The notes beneath the pieces were generated by a model. It made no database searches. It saw only the letters and a program-made list of their open reading frames with translations, and had not been told where the DNA came from. From assembly GCA_017979445.1 (NCBI GenBank), contig CM030719.1:24481996-24545995 (forward strand): DNA of 64,000 nucleotides, written 5' to 3'. The translations under genes were made by a program, and so were the position numbers. Of this stretch, positions 33,302-44,914 are shown in pieces. Position 1 is the stretch's first letter. Each line of letters begins with the position of its first letter. The stretch is from Akebia trifoliata. Its lineage: Eukaryota > Streptophyta > Magnoliopsida > Ranunculales > Lardizabalaceae.

Positions 33302-34454
33302 TTGCTTGGATTTATTGGACCATGAATCTTAACTGTAAAAATAATCTAAGACTAGTCATAGAAAACTTGTTCCTAGTAAATTGGGTCCAATTTGAACGTG
33401 TAACTTATGAAAGATGTAGAGTCCATTTTCTCAAATTCAATATCTAATTATCTACATTTCAATGAATTGATTTCTAGAGTATGGAATCTATTTTGCCCAT
33501 TGCCTCAAATTATTAGGCTAATCCATTTTCATACCAAAATGCTTATGAATAAATATTGAGTCTCCAAACAATAGAAGCTCTATGTTTACATAGATTCTGT
33601 AAAAATATGGACTCATCGATCCAACAATAATAAGTCAAAACATGATCCTCACCATAAAAACATAGAGATTAACAAATCCAGCAATAATACTAATGCATGC
33701 AACAAAATTTCATTTCCCCAACCAAAGGGAAAAATCTTTGAACCCGCCAACTCCCTTCAAAATTTTGAAGGAACCATCAGCATTGGATTACACATGGCAT
33801 TTCCACAAAAATATTTTTGTTGGAAATGTAGGGACATGAAATAAATTTGAAACAATTCATGTCTAATTTGAAGCAGGCTGCCCTTTTCAAAGTCGGACTC
33901 CAACAAAACTTTCATGTACATCCTTTAAATTGGATCAATTTTTAAAATTATGAAATGGCCATCATCATTCACCATTACCTCAACTTTCATTAATGTCTAC
34001 TCACTAGTAGGAATAAGGCCTATAATGTTAGTTTATAACCGACGTTATTGTCGTTTAACGTCGTCTCTATCATCGTTTACAAAACTGACGTTAAATTCAC
34101 CGATGTCTTAATTGCAAGGTTATAACAATGATTATAAACCGACGTTATGTTTTTGGAATAACATTAGGTTTTGATGTTCCATCGTCAAAGGTAAGTTAGT
34201 AATCATAAATATTGCAAATAGTAATAATTATATAACATCAGTTTTATAAAAAATCGACGCTATATAATGGATATGACGTCAATTTAATACATAACCAGCA
34301 TTATATCAGATATATAACGTCGATTGTTTTTATAAAATTGATGTTATATATAGGGTTTTTTTTTCTAATAATTTTTTTTTCTAGGTAGTACATTATACAA
34401 AATAGAAACAATATTTAACCTATTGCAACCGGTATAAATAGAAACATGTATGCA

Positions 34455-34543
34455 ACCTGCAAAAATAGAAACATGCATATATGCCACCACCACCACCACC
34501 ACCACCACCACAAACAGATATGTGATAAATAGAAAGTTATAAA

Positions 34544-34586
<43 letters not shown>

Positions 34587-35157
34587 GTTGGTTTAAAAAT
34601 ATTAGTTTATAACATTCAAAGGTTCTTAGCTCTAAGTCAAGTCATTTATAGGTTCATAAGCATGCATATATCTTTGATAGAAACTAAGTAATAAACAGTA
34701 GAAAAAAAAAAAAAAAAACTAGCCTACTTAAAGTAACAAGCACACACAAAAGACACTGAAATTTTAACGTAAAAAAATCTTCCACTGAGGAGGGACAAAA
34801 ACACAGGACAAACTGACAATAAATTACTATATCAAAATAAAGAGTACAAAAAAGGTTACCCATGTCCTGACTTGAGTTTTACAAGAAGATAATTGGGTTA
34901 CCTAGCTCATAAGAGTTTACACATGTCCAACACTAATATTAAAATTCCTTATAGTCCATCCCTACCAATCACGATCAATCATGACAAACCACGACCACCA
35001 CCACCAAGCATACCACGATCACCATGTAACATCATCACTACCATGTCAACATCACCACCACTACCACTATTACCATAATGCCATCACGACCAATCATGAA
35101 AAATTACAACCACGATCACTACCCCTACCACGACCAATGACCACCACCACAATGGTA
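34455..35157. repeat. Left foldback arm, copy 2
   Basis: Corresponds to 12212-12950, with a longer CCACCA tract (34483-34512) and a (TA)n(CA)n stretch at 34547-34585. Confidence 0.6.
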
Positions 35158-35929
35158 CATATATATATATATATTTATATTAAATATTAGTTAAATATAT
35201 ATTAATATTGGTATTAATATTATTCGATATATTCTTGTAGTTCATTAAAACAATTGAAAATTTTAGATGGCATAAAAAAGAGCATAATGACTTGAAAAAA
35301 TATAATAATAAGAATTGAAACATTTATTTAGAATCCAAATTTATTATTATATATACTAATTCTATTGTTATATATGATTAATGTATGTATTGCCCTAAAT
35401 AAATGGACAATCACTATGCGAAAAAAGCTCATATTTGACGGTTTTAGTCCGTCAAATTTTGAAAATTTTGACGGACCCTCCTATCATATATGCCCGTCAA
35501 ATATTCTCTTGTAGAATTTGTTTTTTGACGGCCCTAGACTATCAAATTATTGGAGAATGGGCTTAAAAAAAAAAACAAAAAAAATTTCATAGAGCATGAC
35601 CGTAGAATTTGGAGGTTTAACAAACAATAGCACGGTCCTCTAATTTACCAATCACAATGAACGAAATAATAAAAAAAAAATCAAAAAAATAAAAAACAAA
35701 AGAAAAATCATAAAACAAGAATATGATAGGCATCCATATTAACTGAAGAACAAAGAAGAGAAAACTGAATCAATATTCATGTATTAATATTTTGAAATTG
35801 AAATAGACCCAGCTTCACATTAAATCGAAGAAAAAATAAGAGAAAACTGAAGAACAAAATCTGAAAAATCTAAGTAAGAGAAGAAAATAAATTCGGTGGC
35901 CCAATTGATTTCCTTCACTGACATGCACT

Positions 35930-36311
35930 TGTTGATTGTTTCTTTGCAGTTGTGACCTTCTTCGCAGTTTCTTTTAGATCATCCATTGCCACATCGGCAG
36001 CTTCATCCCAGCCTTTGAGCTCGGTCGTCTCACGATAATTACCTTCCACCTTTGCAATTCAGTTTATAGTTGCATGGAAGATATGGCCTACAAGCAATGT
36101 GATAACAAAGACCCCAACTGATACCATTATTGCTGTCCAAGGTGGGGCAGGTTTCTGCTTAAATATGCAATGAAAAGAAAACAACTCAATTCATCAAGAG
36201 TTTGTGGTGCCAAAACTTTAGTACTAATTCGTTCTCATTATTAGGCACAATTGCTAACCTGCAATGCATCTCATGCCTCCGAAATGGATCTCCAAAATCA
36301 AGTTTGCTAAT
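35930..36311 (-). pseudogene. Captured fragment of a cytokinin-receptor-type histidine kinase (AHK/CRE1 family)
   Basis: Exon 36259-36311 reads SKLDFGDPFRRHEMHC and ends at a GT donor (CAG/GTTAGC). This matches the end of the extracellular CHASE region of plant cytokinin receptors. The next exon (about 35987-36163) continues KQKP, the second membrane helix (VGVFVITLLVGHIFHATIN) and IAKVE ... EAADVA, as in the AHK2/AHK3 type just before the kinase domain. It has a TGA at 36059-36061 where an Arg codon is expected (CGA to TGA). After EAADVA the homology ends and unrelated basic sequence (to about 35935) follows. The phosphoacceptor His domain and receiver are absent. The acceptor of the second exon looks mutated. 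A broken, intron-containing capture; the family call is from memory of the conserved segment. Confidence 0.8.
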
Positions 36312-37440
36312 GTATTATGGTCACAAGCATCATGGAATAGTACGAAAGCAGTTGAAAGTCACAAGTTAAAACATTTTGGGTTAAACTGGATCTATTGGGT
36401 CAAAGAAGGTCAACCTATAAGGGTTACTTCCTGTTTTGGTCAATCACTAGCACACAGGGGGCAGGACAAAGAAAACAATTGTCTCAGTTCGGCAGAAACA
36501 ACAGGCACCCTTTCCACCACTTCAAGATGGGACAGTCAGAGGTTCTTGGTGGTATTCCGAAAGGGCCGATAAACAGGAGTAGAAGAAATGAATGGGGCGA
36601 AAACTTACAAAATTGGGGCATGCATTGTGGTGCCGTGCCTTCTAAATTTATATTTCCATCATCTCTCCCTTGAGCTTTTTTCTCTGGAATCAAGATACTC
36701 CTTTAGTATTAGTGTAAAAAACTTTAGATGCCTACGATATCGAAAACAATTACGCATATTCAGAGCAACAAAACCAAAAATGAAGACAGAAAGCTGTTCT
36801 TAAAGTGAACACCGGGGCGGTAGGTTGACTCTAATTCACCCATAATGTTGGTCTAGATCTATTGAGACAAGACAAGAAGCAGAACCTCAATACACATGGT
36901 GCACATGCAACGGTCAATAATGTGGGGAAAACAGTTGGGAATAAAACCAATATTTGTGTGCCATGTGTCTGGTGTAAGTATTCATGCTAGCAAATATGTA
37001 TCACGTGTATCACCAGAAGTATTTTGAGTTGTCCTATAAATAGGTAACGAGTTGGAGCATGGGAGAACTATTAATAATTATAAATTGTAGGTTATGGGCT
37101 CACCTGGAGTAACTCCCAGCCAGCACCAGCACCGAGATCCATGTGGTGAGTTCACCACTTTTTAACTCGACCATGTATCAGAATGACATGGTCATTGTCT
37201 GTAAACGCTTACTATGCATCATGCATGTCTAAACAGGTTAACCATCATACAACAATGTAAATCTATCAACATATCAGGTTGCATATTTGAGTAAGTTAAC
37301 CATACCACATTAAAGTGATGCTAACACAATTCACTAGCAAATACGTTTGGGACAAATCGATCCTTGCATGGGCGGAGCTATTAAGGAGTTTGGGGCGGCA
37401 ATTGCCACCACTGAACTTTGAGTCAACCTGTATTTTCAAC
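36312..37440. other. Interior of the CACTA element between captured fragments
   Basis: No gene was identified. On the minus strand at about 37120-37145 a short stretch (MDLGAGAGWELLQ) is followed by a donor-like CAG/GTGAGC (37098-37103) and might be another exon. The plus-strand open frames at 36264-36803 show no recognisable family. Confidence 0.3.
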
Positions 37441-37445
37441 CAACT

Positions 37446-38085
37446 ATTGAGAGAAGCTTGCACAACTTGTGGAGATAAAGCTTTCCATACTGATTCACCC
37501 CCACCTAATTGACCAAACTCAGGTCTACCAAAACACAAAAACAAAACTCAATGATTTAAGATCAACAACAATGAACAATGTTGGAGCATGTAAAACTAAG
37601 AATATCTGATGGCACCAGTAAAAACCATAGTTATAGAACTGGAAAACTAAACTCAAATGTCCATTGATTTTTGAGACTAAGTCACCTCAAAATCAAATTG
37701 AGTCCAGTAAACTCGGATAAGGTTCAAGTCGAGTCGACGAGTTTTAAAACTATAGTTGGGACTTGGGACAATGAATTGTTTCTGATGATGAGATGGTACT
37801 TACTCTTGAGTAGTAATGATAGAAACCCACTCCATTCCATCTACTCCTGCAACTGCTGAGACAACAAAAAATATAGGAACAACAAACAACTGACAGCAAT
37901 TATCCTCTCATCAAAGATGTGTTGCCCATTGATGCCCACCACTTGAACATGTCCACTCCTTCTCACAATATAAATCATCTGCAACGCCAAATCGGAAGAG
38001 TACTTTGGAGAGAAGATAGCATTCCCATGAAGCTCCACAAGTGCAACACTAAACCCAATTTGTCCAAGCAAAGGCACCATGCCTA
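37446..38085 (-). pseudogene. Captured fragment of an 11S-globulin-like cupin gene (two exons, intron kept)
   Basis: Exon 37804-38085 reads PLLGQIGFSVALVELHGNAI, then YIVRRSGHVQVVGINGQ, the second cupin barrel of plant legumin-like cupin proteins (family pattern YIVRGSGRVQVVG). A small frameshift near 37880-37910 follows, after which GVDGMEWVSIITTQE resumes in another frame up to a canonical donor (GA/GTAAGT). The next exon, 37446-37524, begins after TTTTGGTAG and reads PEFGQLGGGESVWKALSPQV then VQASLN, the typical C-terminus. The exon junction keeps phase (GA+A). The N-terminal barrel is missing. A kept intron indicates capture at the DNA level. It cannot code for a full cupin. Confidence 0.85.
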
Positions 38086-38583
38086 TGATGCCTAGGTGTC
38101 ATATGTGCATTGAATCCATCAATATAAATGGCAATCTCAAATGACAAACAATTAGAGGAATCCTAGATACTAAGGTCTAACCAATACTTGTGCAATATGT
38201 GTGCTAAACAGATTGCCTAAACAAAAAAACATAATTGGCCACACTCGAGAATCAAGACTGCTTAATAGGGATTATAGAGATCAGGCCATGCTAGATCAAA
38301 TCACACCATATTGTTTTGCACATGCCGGCATGAAAGAAGATGATATGTGATTGTTGATGCACCAGCATTGTATCTCATTCTCAACCCTATCAAAACATAT
38401 TTACACGGAAAAACCATGGGAGTACATATTCTAAACAGTGGCTTGATTCGATGACAAAGGAGTTGATTCTGGATTTTAGATCCCGGTTCTAAATTCTAAT
38501 TTGGAATTTAAGAATCAATTTATAGAAGCTTATTTCAGAATTCAGAATATCACTTGTCCATACTACTTTTATAAATTGTTTCA

Positions 38584-38791
38584 GAATGACAAAGTAGCCA
38601 AGTTAAGAGTCCCCAAGTTCAAATTTTATATTGGGGTGCATAATACTAATAAAACAGATTTGTGTTTGGTTGAGTAAGCCAAATTGAAAGACTAGAACAT
38701 TCATAGAAAAGGCTTGTTGTGTGATCTAATCCAACTATCTGAATAATACAGTATATATAAAGAAAAGAGGGATTAAAGAGAGTACTTAGCC
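38584..38791 (+). repeat. ~208-bp inverted repeat, left arm
   Basis: Its reverse complement is found at about 40966-41075 and continues at 59039-59134 on the far side of the LTR array. The uninterrupted arm here (GGTTGAGTAAGCCAAATTG) shows the pre-insertion state of the array target. Confidence 0.85.
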
Positions 38792-39202
38792 TGAAGTCGC
38801 AATGATAGAGAAAAAAGATAGGATAACAAACAATACCAGCAGACAAATGCTTCATACCAGACATGAAAAACAGGACAGAAACTTCGAAAATCTGTCATAG
38901 AAGGCGAAGCATAGAAAAAGACAAAGACAAGTATTCTCTGCCAATGCTGTACATATGGCATTTCAACCCACTACCTAGTATCACCTAATAAGCCAAAAAA
39001 GCAACCTGATCGGCTGGTCATCACCATCTAATCTATCACATTGTATTGGACATTCAGAAAAACATATCCAACAATCTAAGAATTAGTCACCTCAGCCTGG
39101 CCTTTATAAACCTAAAATATTAAGAAAATGGAATAACAAGAACACGAGATGGACAATTGAATTTTTATATAGCATAATGAGAAGCCTTGCATAACACCTT
39201 AC

Positions 39203-39842
39203 CATGTCTTTAAGCAAAGATATAGTTTGCAGGTCCTCATCCTCAAGTGGGTGAGAAATCCATACTAATGCAGCATATTGCTCCTGCATGAAATACAACG
39301 GGAATATAAGACTAAGCCCATCCAAGGCCTAATTTTCTAGAACAAAGCTAAAAAGATAATATGGTAAATAGTAACATAATGATGGCATATTGACCATTAA
39401 GAAAAAAAAGATAACCTGTTTCTCTGCCTCTCCTTCATGCATCAGGGTCCACCCTTGACTACCCACCTCCTTCAGGTTTCTTACCCTAACCTGATTGTAT
39501 AACTTTTTGTATAAGAAATTCCTCTCTCCAATTCAGATGGAAAATTCAACATAACCTTCAGTAAAAGTACATGAATGGGTGGTTTTTTACATAACAAGCC
39601 ACTTAACTTACTAATTTGACTTTTGAGTTGTTTATCTACCCTTCCATTTCTTTGATAAACTCCTTACACAGAACATGGCGTGCATTTTGTACTTCAACCA
39701 GGAAAGGTCAACTTGAACCCAGCATTCACACCTAAACAAACAAGTTGTTCTTGATAAAAAGAGTATTCATCAAATCCATGCACACAGTAAAGAAAAACAG
39801 GTCTTGTAGTACATCAATATGTTCTCTACCGACAGCATGAAA
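39203..39842 (-). pseudogene. PUS10-like: Captured fragment of a PUS10-type tRNA pseudouridine synthase gene
   Basis: From upstream to downstream on the minus strand: FHAVGREHIDVL (39803-39842), EVQNARHVLCKEFIKEMEG followed by a stop (about 39640-39698), VRVRNLKEVGSQGWTLMHEG then EAEKQ ending at a donor (39416-39497), and EQYAALVWISHPLEDEDLQT then ISLLKDM (39203-39283), bounded by ATGCAG and GTAAGG. The order GRE-D/H-IDV, NARHV, EGE-EK, ALVW, LKDM matches the catalytic half of PUS10, whose conserved GREDxD region holds the catalytic aspartate; here that segment reads GREHID, so an acidic residue is replaced. Introns are retained and an in-frame stop is present. N-terminal and C-terminal parts are absent. 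Non-functional capture. Confidence 0.8.
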
Positions 39843-40965
39843 CTAGTAATTGTCGCCTCGACATATAGGAAGAATGCTGCTTCCTATTATTTACTACAGA
39901 ATAAGTACCATGAGGTTGTTAGCTCATCACTTGCAATTCTGTATGCACAAGCTTGTTTGGGATTACAGGAAATACAGAACAAAATAAACAACATGAATTT
40001 GACATAAAAGCTAGTAAATATTTTGCATAGCTATGGGATCGCTAAAGAAAATGTTGACTGATTAGGCAATAGAGAGTTATGGAGTGAGATGTGAATATAT
40101 CTCGTATGCAAAGCAAGCACAAGTGCACCCAAATTCATAACCACAACAGAATTTAGAGAATAAAAAGTGAACCTCTGCTTCACTAATAGAAACATAAACA
40201 AAGCAGTAAAAGCAAGTTGGGTTAAGAAAAGAAGAGTTGCAGGAGTTGCACAGCTAATACAAGAAACAGTAATTTAATACAAAAATCCTTAATAAATAGC
40301 AAGAAGTTCAGATCTTATAATGTCTCAAACAGTTTTTGAAACGGAAAAGAGAATCCTTAATGGTAAAAGGGATACGAAATATGCTCTTTTTGTTTTTTTT
40401 TAGCCCTAGTTCTAAGCCAATCAACACTCATCCACATGGACAAGCCTATTCATTAATCTCAAACGCTTAAGAAACTAAAAGATGATGGCATCTTTGGCAA
40501 ATGCAATTGATACATACAATTTGGACTAAATGAACCCAATACCAACATCCACTACTGAAAAGAACTCCAGAAAACCCCCCACAGACCTTCAAAATCTAAA
40601 CAACATTTGAGAACTAACATAAAGAATTAATAGCATGACAATCTATGACAGCCAAATAAATTTAATTCAAAATTGTTATATGAGGATTTGGGTGTCTCAA
40701 ATTTTATGCCTAATATAATAGAGGTAATTTCTTAATTGTCAAAATTCTCAATTTCCATTTTCTTCACAATAAATTTTCCCTTGTTAATTTGAAATTAGAG
40801 TTTGTATCCAGCCCGAATGAGGATTGTATATAAGAAAAAATGTCCAGATGACTACAGACAACTTGATTGAGATTCTAAGCTAAAACTACTTTCTTTCAAA
40901 CATGAATTTAAAACATCAAAGTGGAATCTACAGACAACTTGCCAACATAGAAACTGAGATAAGTA
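39843..40965. other. CACTA interior, intron-like AT-rich DNA
   Basis: I could not identify further exons here. It may be intron sequence of the captured PUS10-like gene. Confidence 0.3.
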
Positions 40966-41075
40966 CTCTCTTTAATCCCTCTTTTCTTTATATATATTGT
41001 ATTATTTAGATAGTTGGATTAGATCACACAACAAGCATTTTCTATGAATGTTCTAGTCTTTCAATTTGGCTTACT
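40966..41075 (-). repeat. Right arm of the 208-bp inverted repeat, part 1
   Basis: Matches about 38680-38791 reversed and ends exactly at the TTACT target duplication of the LTR array. Part 2 is at 59039-59134. Confidence 0.85.
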
Positions 41076-42378
41076 TGATAAGGTCCCAATAATATCATTT
41101 TGGGACCGTAATTTCACCGAGATTACCATCATATAAATACTAGTTCCCTTAAAATAATAATAAATTTTATTAAATCCCAAATTAATGTGACTAACAATAG
41201 TTTGTTACTAATTTCAGGTGAAAAGGGCACATTCGGAAACCAACAAAAGAAATAACAATTATGGTTACAATACGCGGGCCGAAAGGAAGTTTCTAGAAAA
41301 ATATCGATCGATTTGGGCGCCACGTCACCGCGCCGCGGCTAGCCATGACCGCGCCGCGGTCATTTTGAGGAATTTATCCTCGAGATTTTTACAGAAGCTT
41401 CGGTGGTTGTAACTGATTGGGTCATTTGAATCGAATTATCCGCTAAATCACCCCGATTACCCGAATAAGAACATTATAAATTTGAGGGTTGATTTCAAAG
41501 AAGGGGTCCCCTCTTGGGTCCCTCTTAGGCTCTTTTCTTCTATAATTTTCTTTAGTTTCTTCTTTTAATTCTCTGTAATTTTTCCTTTTGGTGAGCTTTT
41601 GAGAGGAGTGAGAACATCAAGAGTAATCCATTAGCTTAATTGTAACTCTTTTGAGAGATCCATTCAAGAAGGAATCAAGTTGCATCTTCATCTTCTTCTC
41701 CCATCCACTCTTTGCTTTTTAGTATGGTTGCAATATGATCCTTGCGATGATCGGCTAGATCCTCTTTAGAGAGATCAATGATGCCGAAGCAAGTTTATCC
41801 CTCTAATGTAGTTTTAATTCCTTATTTTGCTTACATGTTTACTATTCTAGAAATTCTACTTTGATTAGATGATCTACTTATATTTTTGATTCAAACTTTG
41901 ATAGCCATTACTTAGATAAGCTCAAGAACGGCTATGCTTTGTGAAGAATCTGAATATAAGCTAGGCAATCTCAATTAAATCTGAATTTTCATGAATGTCT
42001 CTTGGTTACCTTTAATAATTAAACCGCTCCACCTTCCGATCCATGAGCAATGACTTGCTACATGGATTGAGTTATTCTTGGAATTGATCTACATTATTGA
42101 TAGTTTGCAAAAGCTGATTTGATTTCTCTAAACCTCCTTTCTTATATCTTCAATCTCTACTTTCAGTTTTTATTTCAAATTGCAAGTTAATTTCCATTTC
42201 ATTTATGCAATAAATCTGTTTTGTTTTTAAGAAAAATCTGTTTTCCAATTCTGTTTTGGACTTCTAACCGAATGAATCTTTGAATCTTCATTGTCCCTGT
42301 GGAACGAATTCGACTTGCCCAAAGTCTTAATTCACATCTTAATCTCTGCATCTCTATTGCAAGCTTTACAACCGATCA
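41076..42378 (+). repeat. LTR 1 (1303 bp)
   Basis: TGATAAGG...CCGATCA. TATA box TATAAA at 41474-41479. A GC-rich island with two direct ACCGCGCCGCGG copies lies at 41326-41360, unlike the AT-rich remainder. Confidence 0.95.
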
Positions 42379-42381
42379 AAA

Positions 42382-42399
42382 TGGCGCCGCTGCCGGGGA
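42382..42399 (+). promoter_or_regulatory. Primer-binding site, unit 1 (tRNA-Asp type)
   Basis: TGGCGCCGCTGCCGGGGA lies three bases after the LTR. It is complementary to the 3' end of plant tRNA-Asp apart from one position. The same site is at 47940-47957 and 53498-53515. Confidence 0.85.
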
Positions 42400-43630
42400 C
42401 AGCGAGTTGATTCATTTTTCAATTCGGAAAGTATCCGAAACAGTTTCCGAAACAGAACCGAATGTGTTTTGCTTGAAACAGAAGCCAAACGAACAGAAAA
42501 AAAAATTGAAAAAAATTTCATTACAATCCTCAGGATATCAGAAACCATTTCCAATTTGAAAAATCGATTTTCATCAAAATTTTACCGCGCTGCGGTTGTC
42601 TCTTGGTGCGCCGCGGTGACGTGGCAACATTTTCTGCTGATTTTTGTTGGACAAGTTTCTGACATCATGGACATTGTAATGGTCATATTGGTTTTTTTTT
42701 TTCTTAGTATTCTGATTTGAATAATTTTGTTCTGTTCAGGTGAAGGACTCGACGGAAGGCGACACGTGGAATTTTTATCCACTGAATTGATTTCATCACC
42801 AAGAAGATCAGCAACCTTAAATTTCTCTGCATTTTATTTTTTTTTTAGAAACCAACTTGTATTAGGAATTTGAACTTGTATTAATTTTTAATTTCATCCG
42901 AGAGGGCTCGGATTGTAATAGAATTAGGGACGGACGATAGTGGGACGAAACTATCTCAGCCCCTCGGGTTCGTACACCAAGTTTGGTGTTGGTGGCCCGA
43001 GTAGACTCAACTCGATCATCCCCCGTCTAGAACGGGAGGTAAATTTCGAAACACTCACGCATCACTCGCTAGTGAGTTTCTGTATTGCTTTTGAGTGACT
43101 AATCTGTACACATTGGATTGCACATAGTAATAAGGGCACCCTTACGAGGATGGCACCATAAGATAAGAATCAGATTTCATCACCGATATCTTGCCCGTTT
43201 AGGAAAATTGAATTCACAGCCATTTAATTAATTAAAATTTGGTTAGACTGGACTCTAGGTTCCATCGAGCTCATTAAGCAAAGCTAATCAAAAGTTGCAC
43301 CAATTGCACTTCTTGATCGTGAACAGTGCCTAGCGCAATCTTGCCCTGTAGTTCTACGTGAATTCAGGGGATAGACTACGTCTATTCAAGACGAGAGGTG
43401 ATCTAAGAGTGCCCTTGCTCAGCATTGTGCGCCACCTCTCCTCTGGAGATTAAACTGGCTGTTCCGATTTCAGAGATTTGGGTTGGAGGCTTTGATTAAT
43501 CCTTTGAACCAGTTAGGAGCTGTCTAGTCATAGGCACCCAGTTATCACGTGTGAATTCCTCCCTCTCTTGTGTGCAAGTCCAAAGTGTATGTTACAGTAG
43601 ATACAGAACCTCGAGCAGATTTATATCGTC
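42400..43630 (+). other. Long untranslated leader, unit 1
   Basis: About 1.2 kb between the primer site and the reading frame. It contains no Gag capsid domain. There are CCGCGC/GCGCCGCGG words at about 42585-42620 similar to those in the LTR, and a short inverted repeat CCCCCGTCTAGAACGGGAGG at about 43020-43040. Confidence 0.6.
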
Positions 43631-44914
43631 ATGGAGTTTAGGAGAGAATCATTGATCTCGTGCGGCTTATGTGATAATTATGGTCATTCTCCCGAGCATT
43701 GTCCGAGTCAGCCCATGCTTCATGCTACACAGGCCAATATGCATCATTCTCAAAACTCGTATTGGATGCCAACACCCAGTTCGTTCGACCAACCATACCA
43801 CGTAGATAATTTGTTTCCACAAAATTCCATACCGTGTCAGAACGAGTTCACTCAGGGTAGTCATTTTGGTAACCATGAGGATTTTTATTTGCATAACACC
43901 TCGATGATGAATCCAACCATAATTTCTCAACAATCATATGATTCTCGACATTTCTCCGATTACAGAGCTACAGAGCCTGAGCCAACATCCACTTACTCAT
44001 GTTTGTCTTCTCCTCAATCGTCGTCATTAGAGTCTATGATGTCTGCCTTCTTAATTCAACAACAACAATTAATCCAACAACAACAGCTCCATCAACAAAT
44101 GTTGGTAAATCATCAACAACAGTTGTTAAATCATCAACAACAATGGGATATGGGTCAAGCCTTAGTCAACATAGGAACTCAACTGAGTCACCTAGCGTTG
44201 TCCTTAGAAGAAGGAAAATTTGATAAATTCGAAAATGAGGATATCTCAATCTCAGAAAATCCACCATTCTTTCAAAATAGCCTTAGTGACCAGTTCTACT
44301 CTTTTGAAGATGTCGATGATTATCCATCAACAATTGATAACCCTGCCTCAATTGAAGTTCAAATTCAAACCAATGAGGTTACAGTTCCAACCGAAGCAAC
44401 GATGGAAGTCCAACTAGGTCAGCTTATTGTACCCTCAGAAGGAAGAGAGAATGGACAATTTTCAAATGAGATAACCCATGGGAGCCAACCAATGTTTCAA
44501 AGTCCTAATAAGCAAGGTGATTGTACAAATTTGGCTAAGCAAATTGATCCGCCATTAGAGGATACTGTTGTCCAGGAGGAATCAACGACCAATTCTACTT
44601 TGTTAGTCACACCAATTTTGATCATTATTGATTCAATTTCGTACCCCATCCAACCCATCATTTCACAAAAGTGTAAAGACCCTTCATGTCTTACAACCTC
44701 CATTCTCTTTGGGAATATGATGATTGAAACTTGTTTTGAAAAGGTGATGACACTAAGAACTGAGGACAAACGAGAGTTGTTGATCATTTTTAAAAATAAT
44801 TTCCAAGTCCTAACGATGGTAAAAATTTGTCTACCTATCAATTGGGGTGGGAAGTCGATCGTTGTGTCCGTCAAGATGAATGTTAGGAAAATTCCTATAT
44901 ATCAGACCTTTTGA
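43631..44914 (+). CDS. Gag-C-terminal-like zinc-knuckle, Gln-rich protein of the array, unit 1 (intact)
   Basis: A 427-residue protein. Residues 11-24 form a CCHC zinc knuckle (CGLCDNYGHSPEHC, spacing C-x2-C-x4-H-x4-C), the nucleic-acid-binding motif of retroviral-type Gag. A Gln-rich segment follows at about 145-180 (LIQQQQLIQQQQLHQQ-type), then VNIGTQLSHLALSLEE and VQLGQLIVPSEGRENGQF, which resemble the region after the knuckle in Athila Gag. The last 120 residues are hydrophobic and unassigned. The capsid domain that normally precedes the knuckle is missing. The start is the first ATG of the frame (GTCATGGAG). Downstream, AGCGCTGCTTGGGAGGCAAC is the tail motif common after Athila frames. 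Its function is unknown; packaging of the element's RNA is an inference. Confidence 0.7.
   Translation: MEFRRESLISCGLCDNYGHSPEHCPSQPMLHATQANMHHSQNSYWMPTPSSFDQPYHVDNLFPQNSIPCQNEFTQGSHFGNHEDFYLHNTSMMNPTIISQQSYDSRHFSDYRATEPEPTSTYSCLSSPQSSSLESMMSAFLIQQQQLIQQQQLHQQMLVNHQQQLLNHQQQWDMGQALVNIGTQLSHLALSLEEGKFDKFENEDISISENPPFFQNSLSDQFYSFEDVDDYPSTIDNPASIEVQIQTNEVTVPTEATMEVQLGQLIVPSEGRENGQFSNEITHGSQPMFQSPNKQGDCTNLAKQIDPPLEDTVVQEESTTNSTLLVTPILIIIDSISYPIQPIISQKCKDPSCLTTSILFGNMMIETCFEKVMTLRTEDKRELLIIFKNNFQVLTMVKICLPINWGGKSIVVSVKMNVRKIPIYQTF

Noticed and set aside
36264..36803. Overlapping plus-strand frames of 71-102 residues inside the CACTA element
   Set aside because: Three overlapping frames in different phases without recognisable motifs; opposite to the captured genes. 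Not enough to call a gene.
41129..42782. Short frames in the LTRs and leader of the array (41129-41412, 42299-42782 and their repeats)
   Set aside because: They recur only because the DNA is repeated; they overlap LTR control regions on both strands and resemble no protein.
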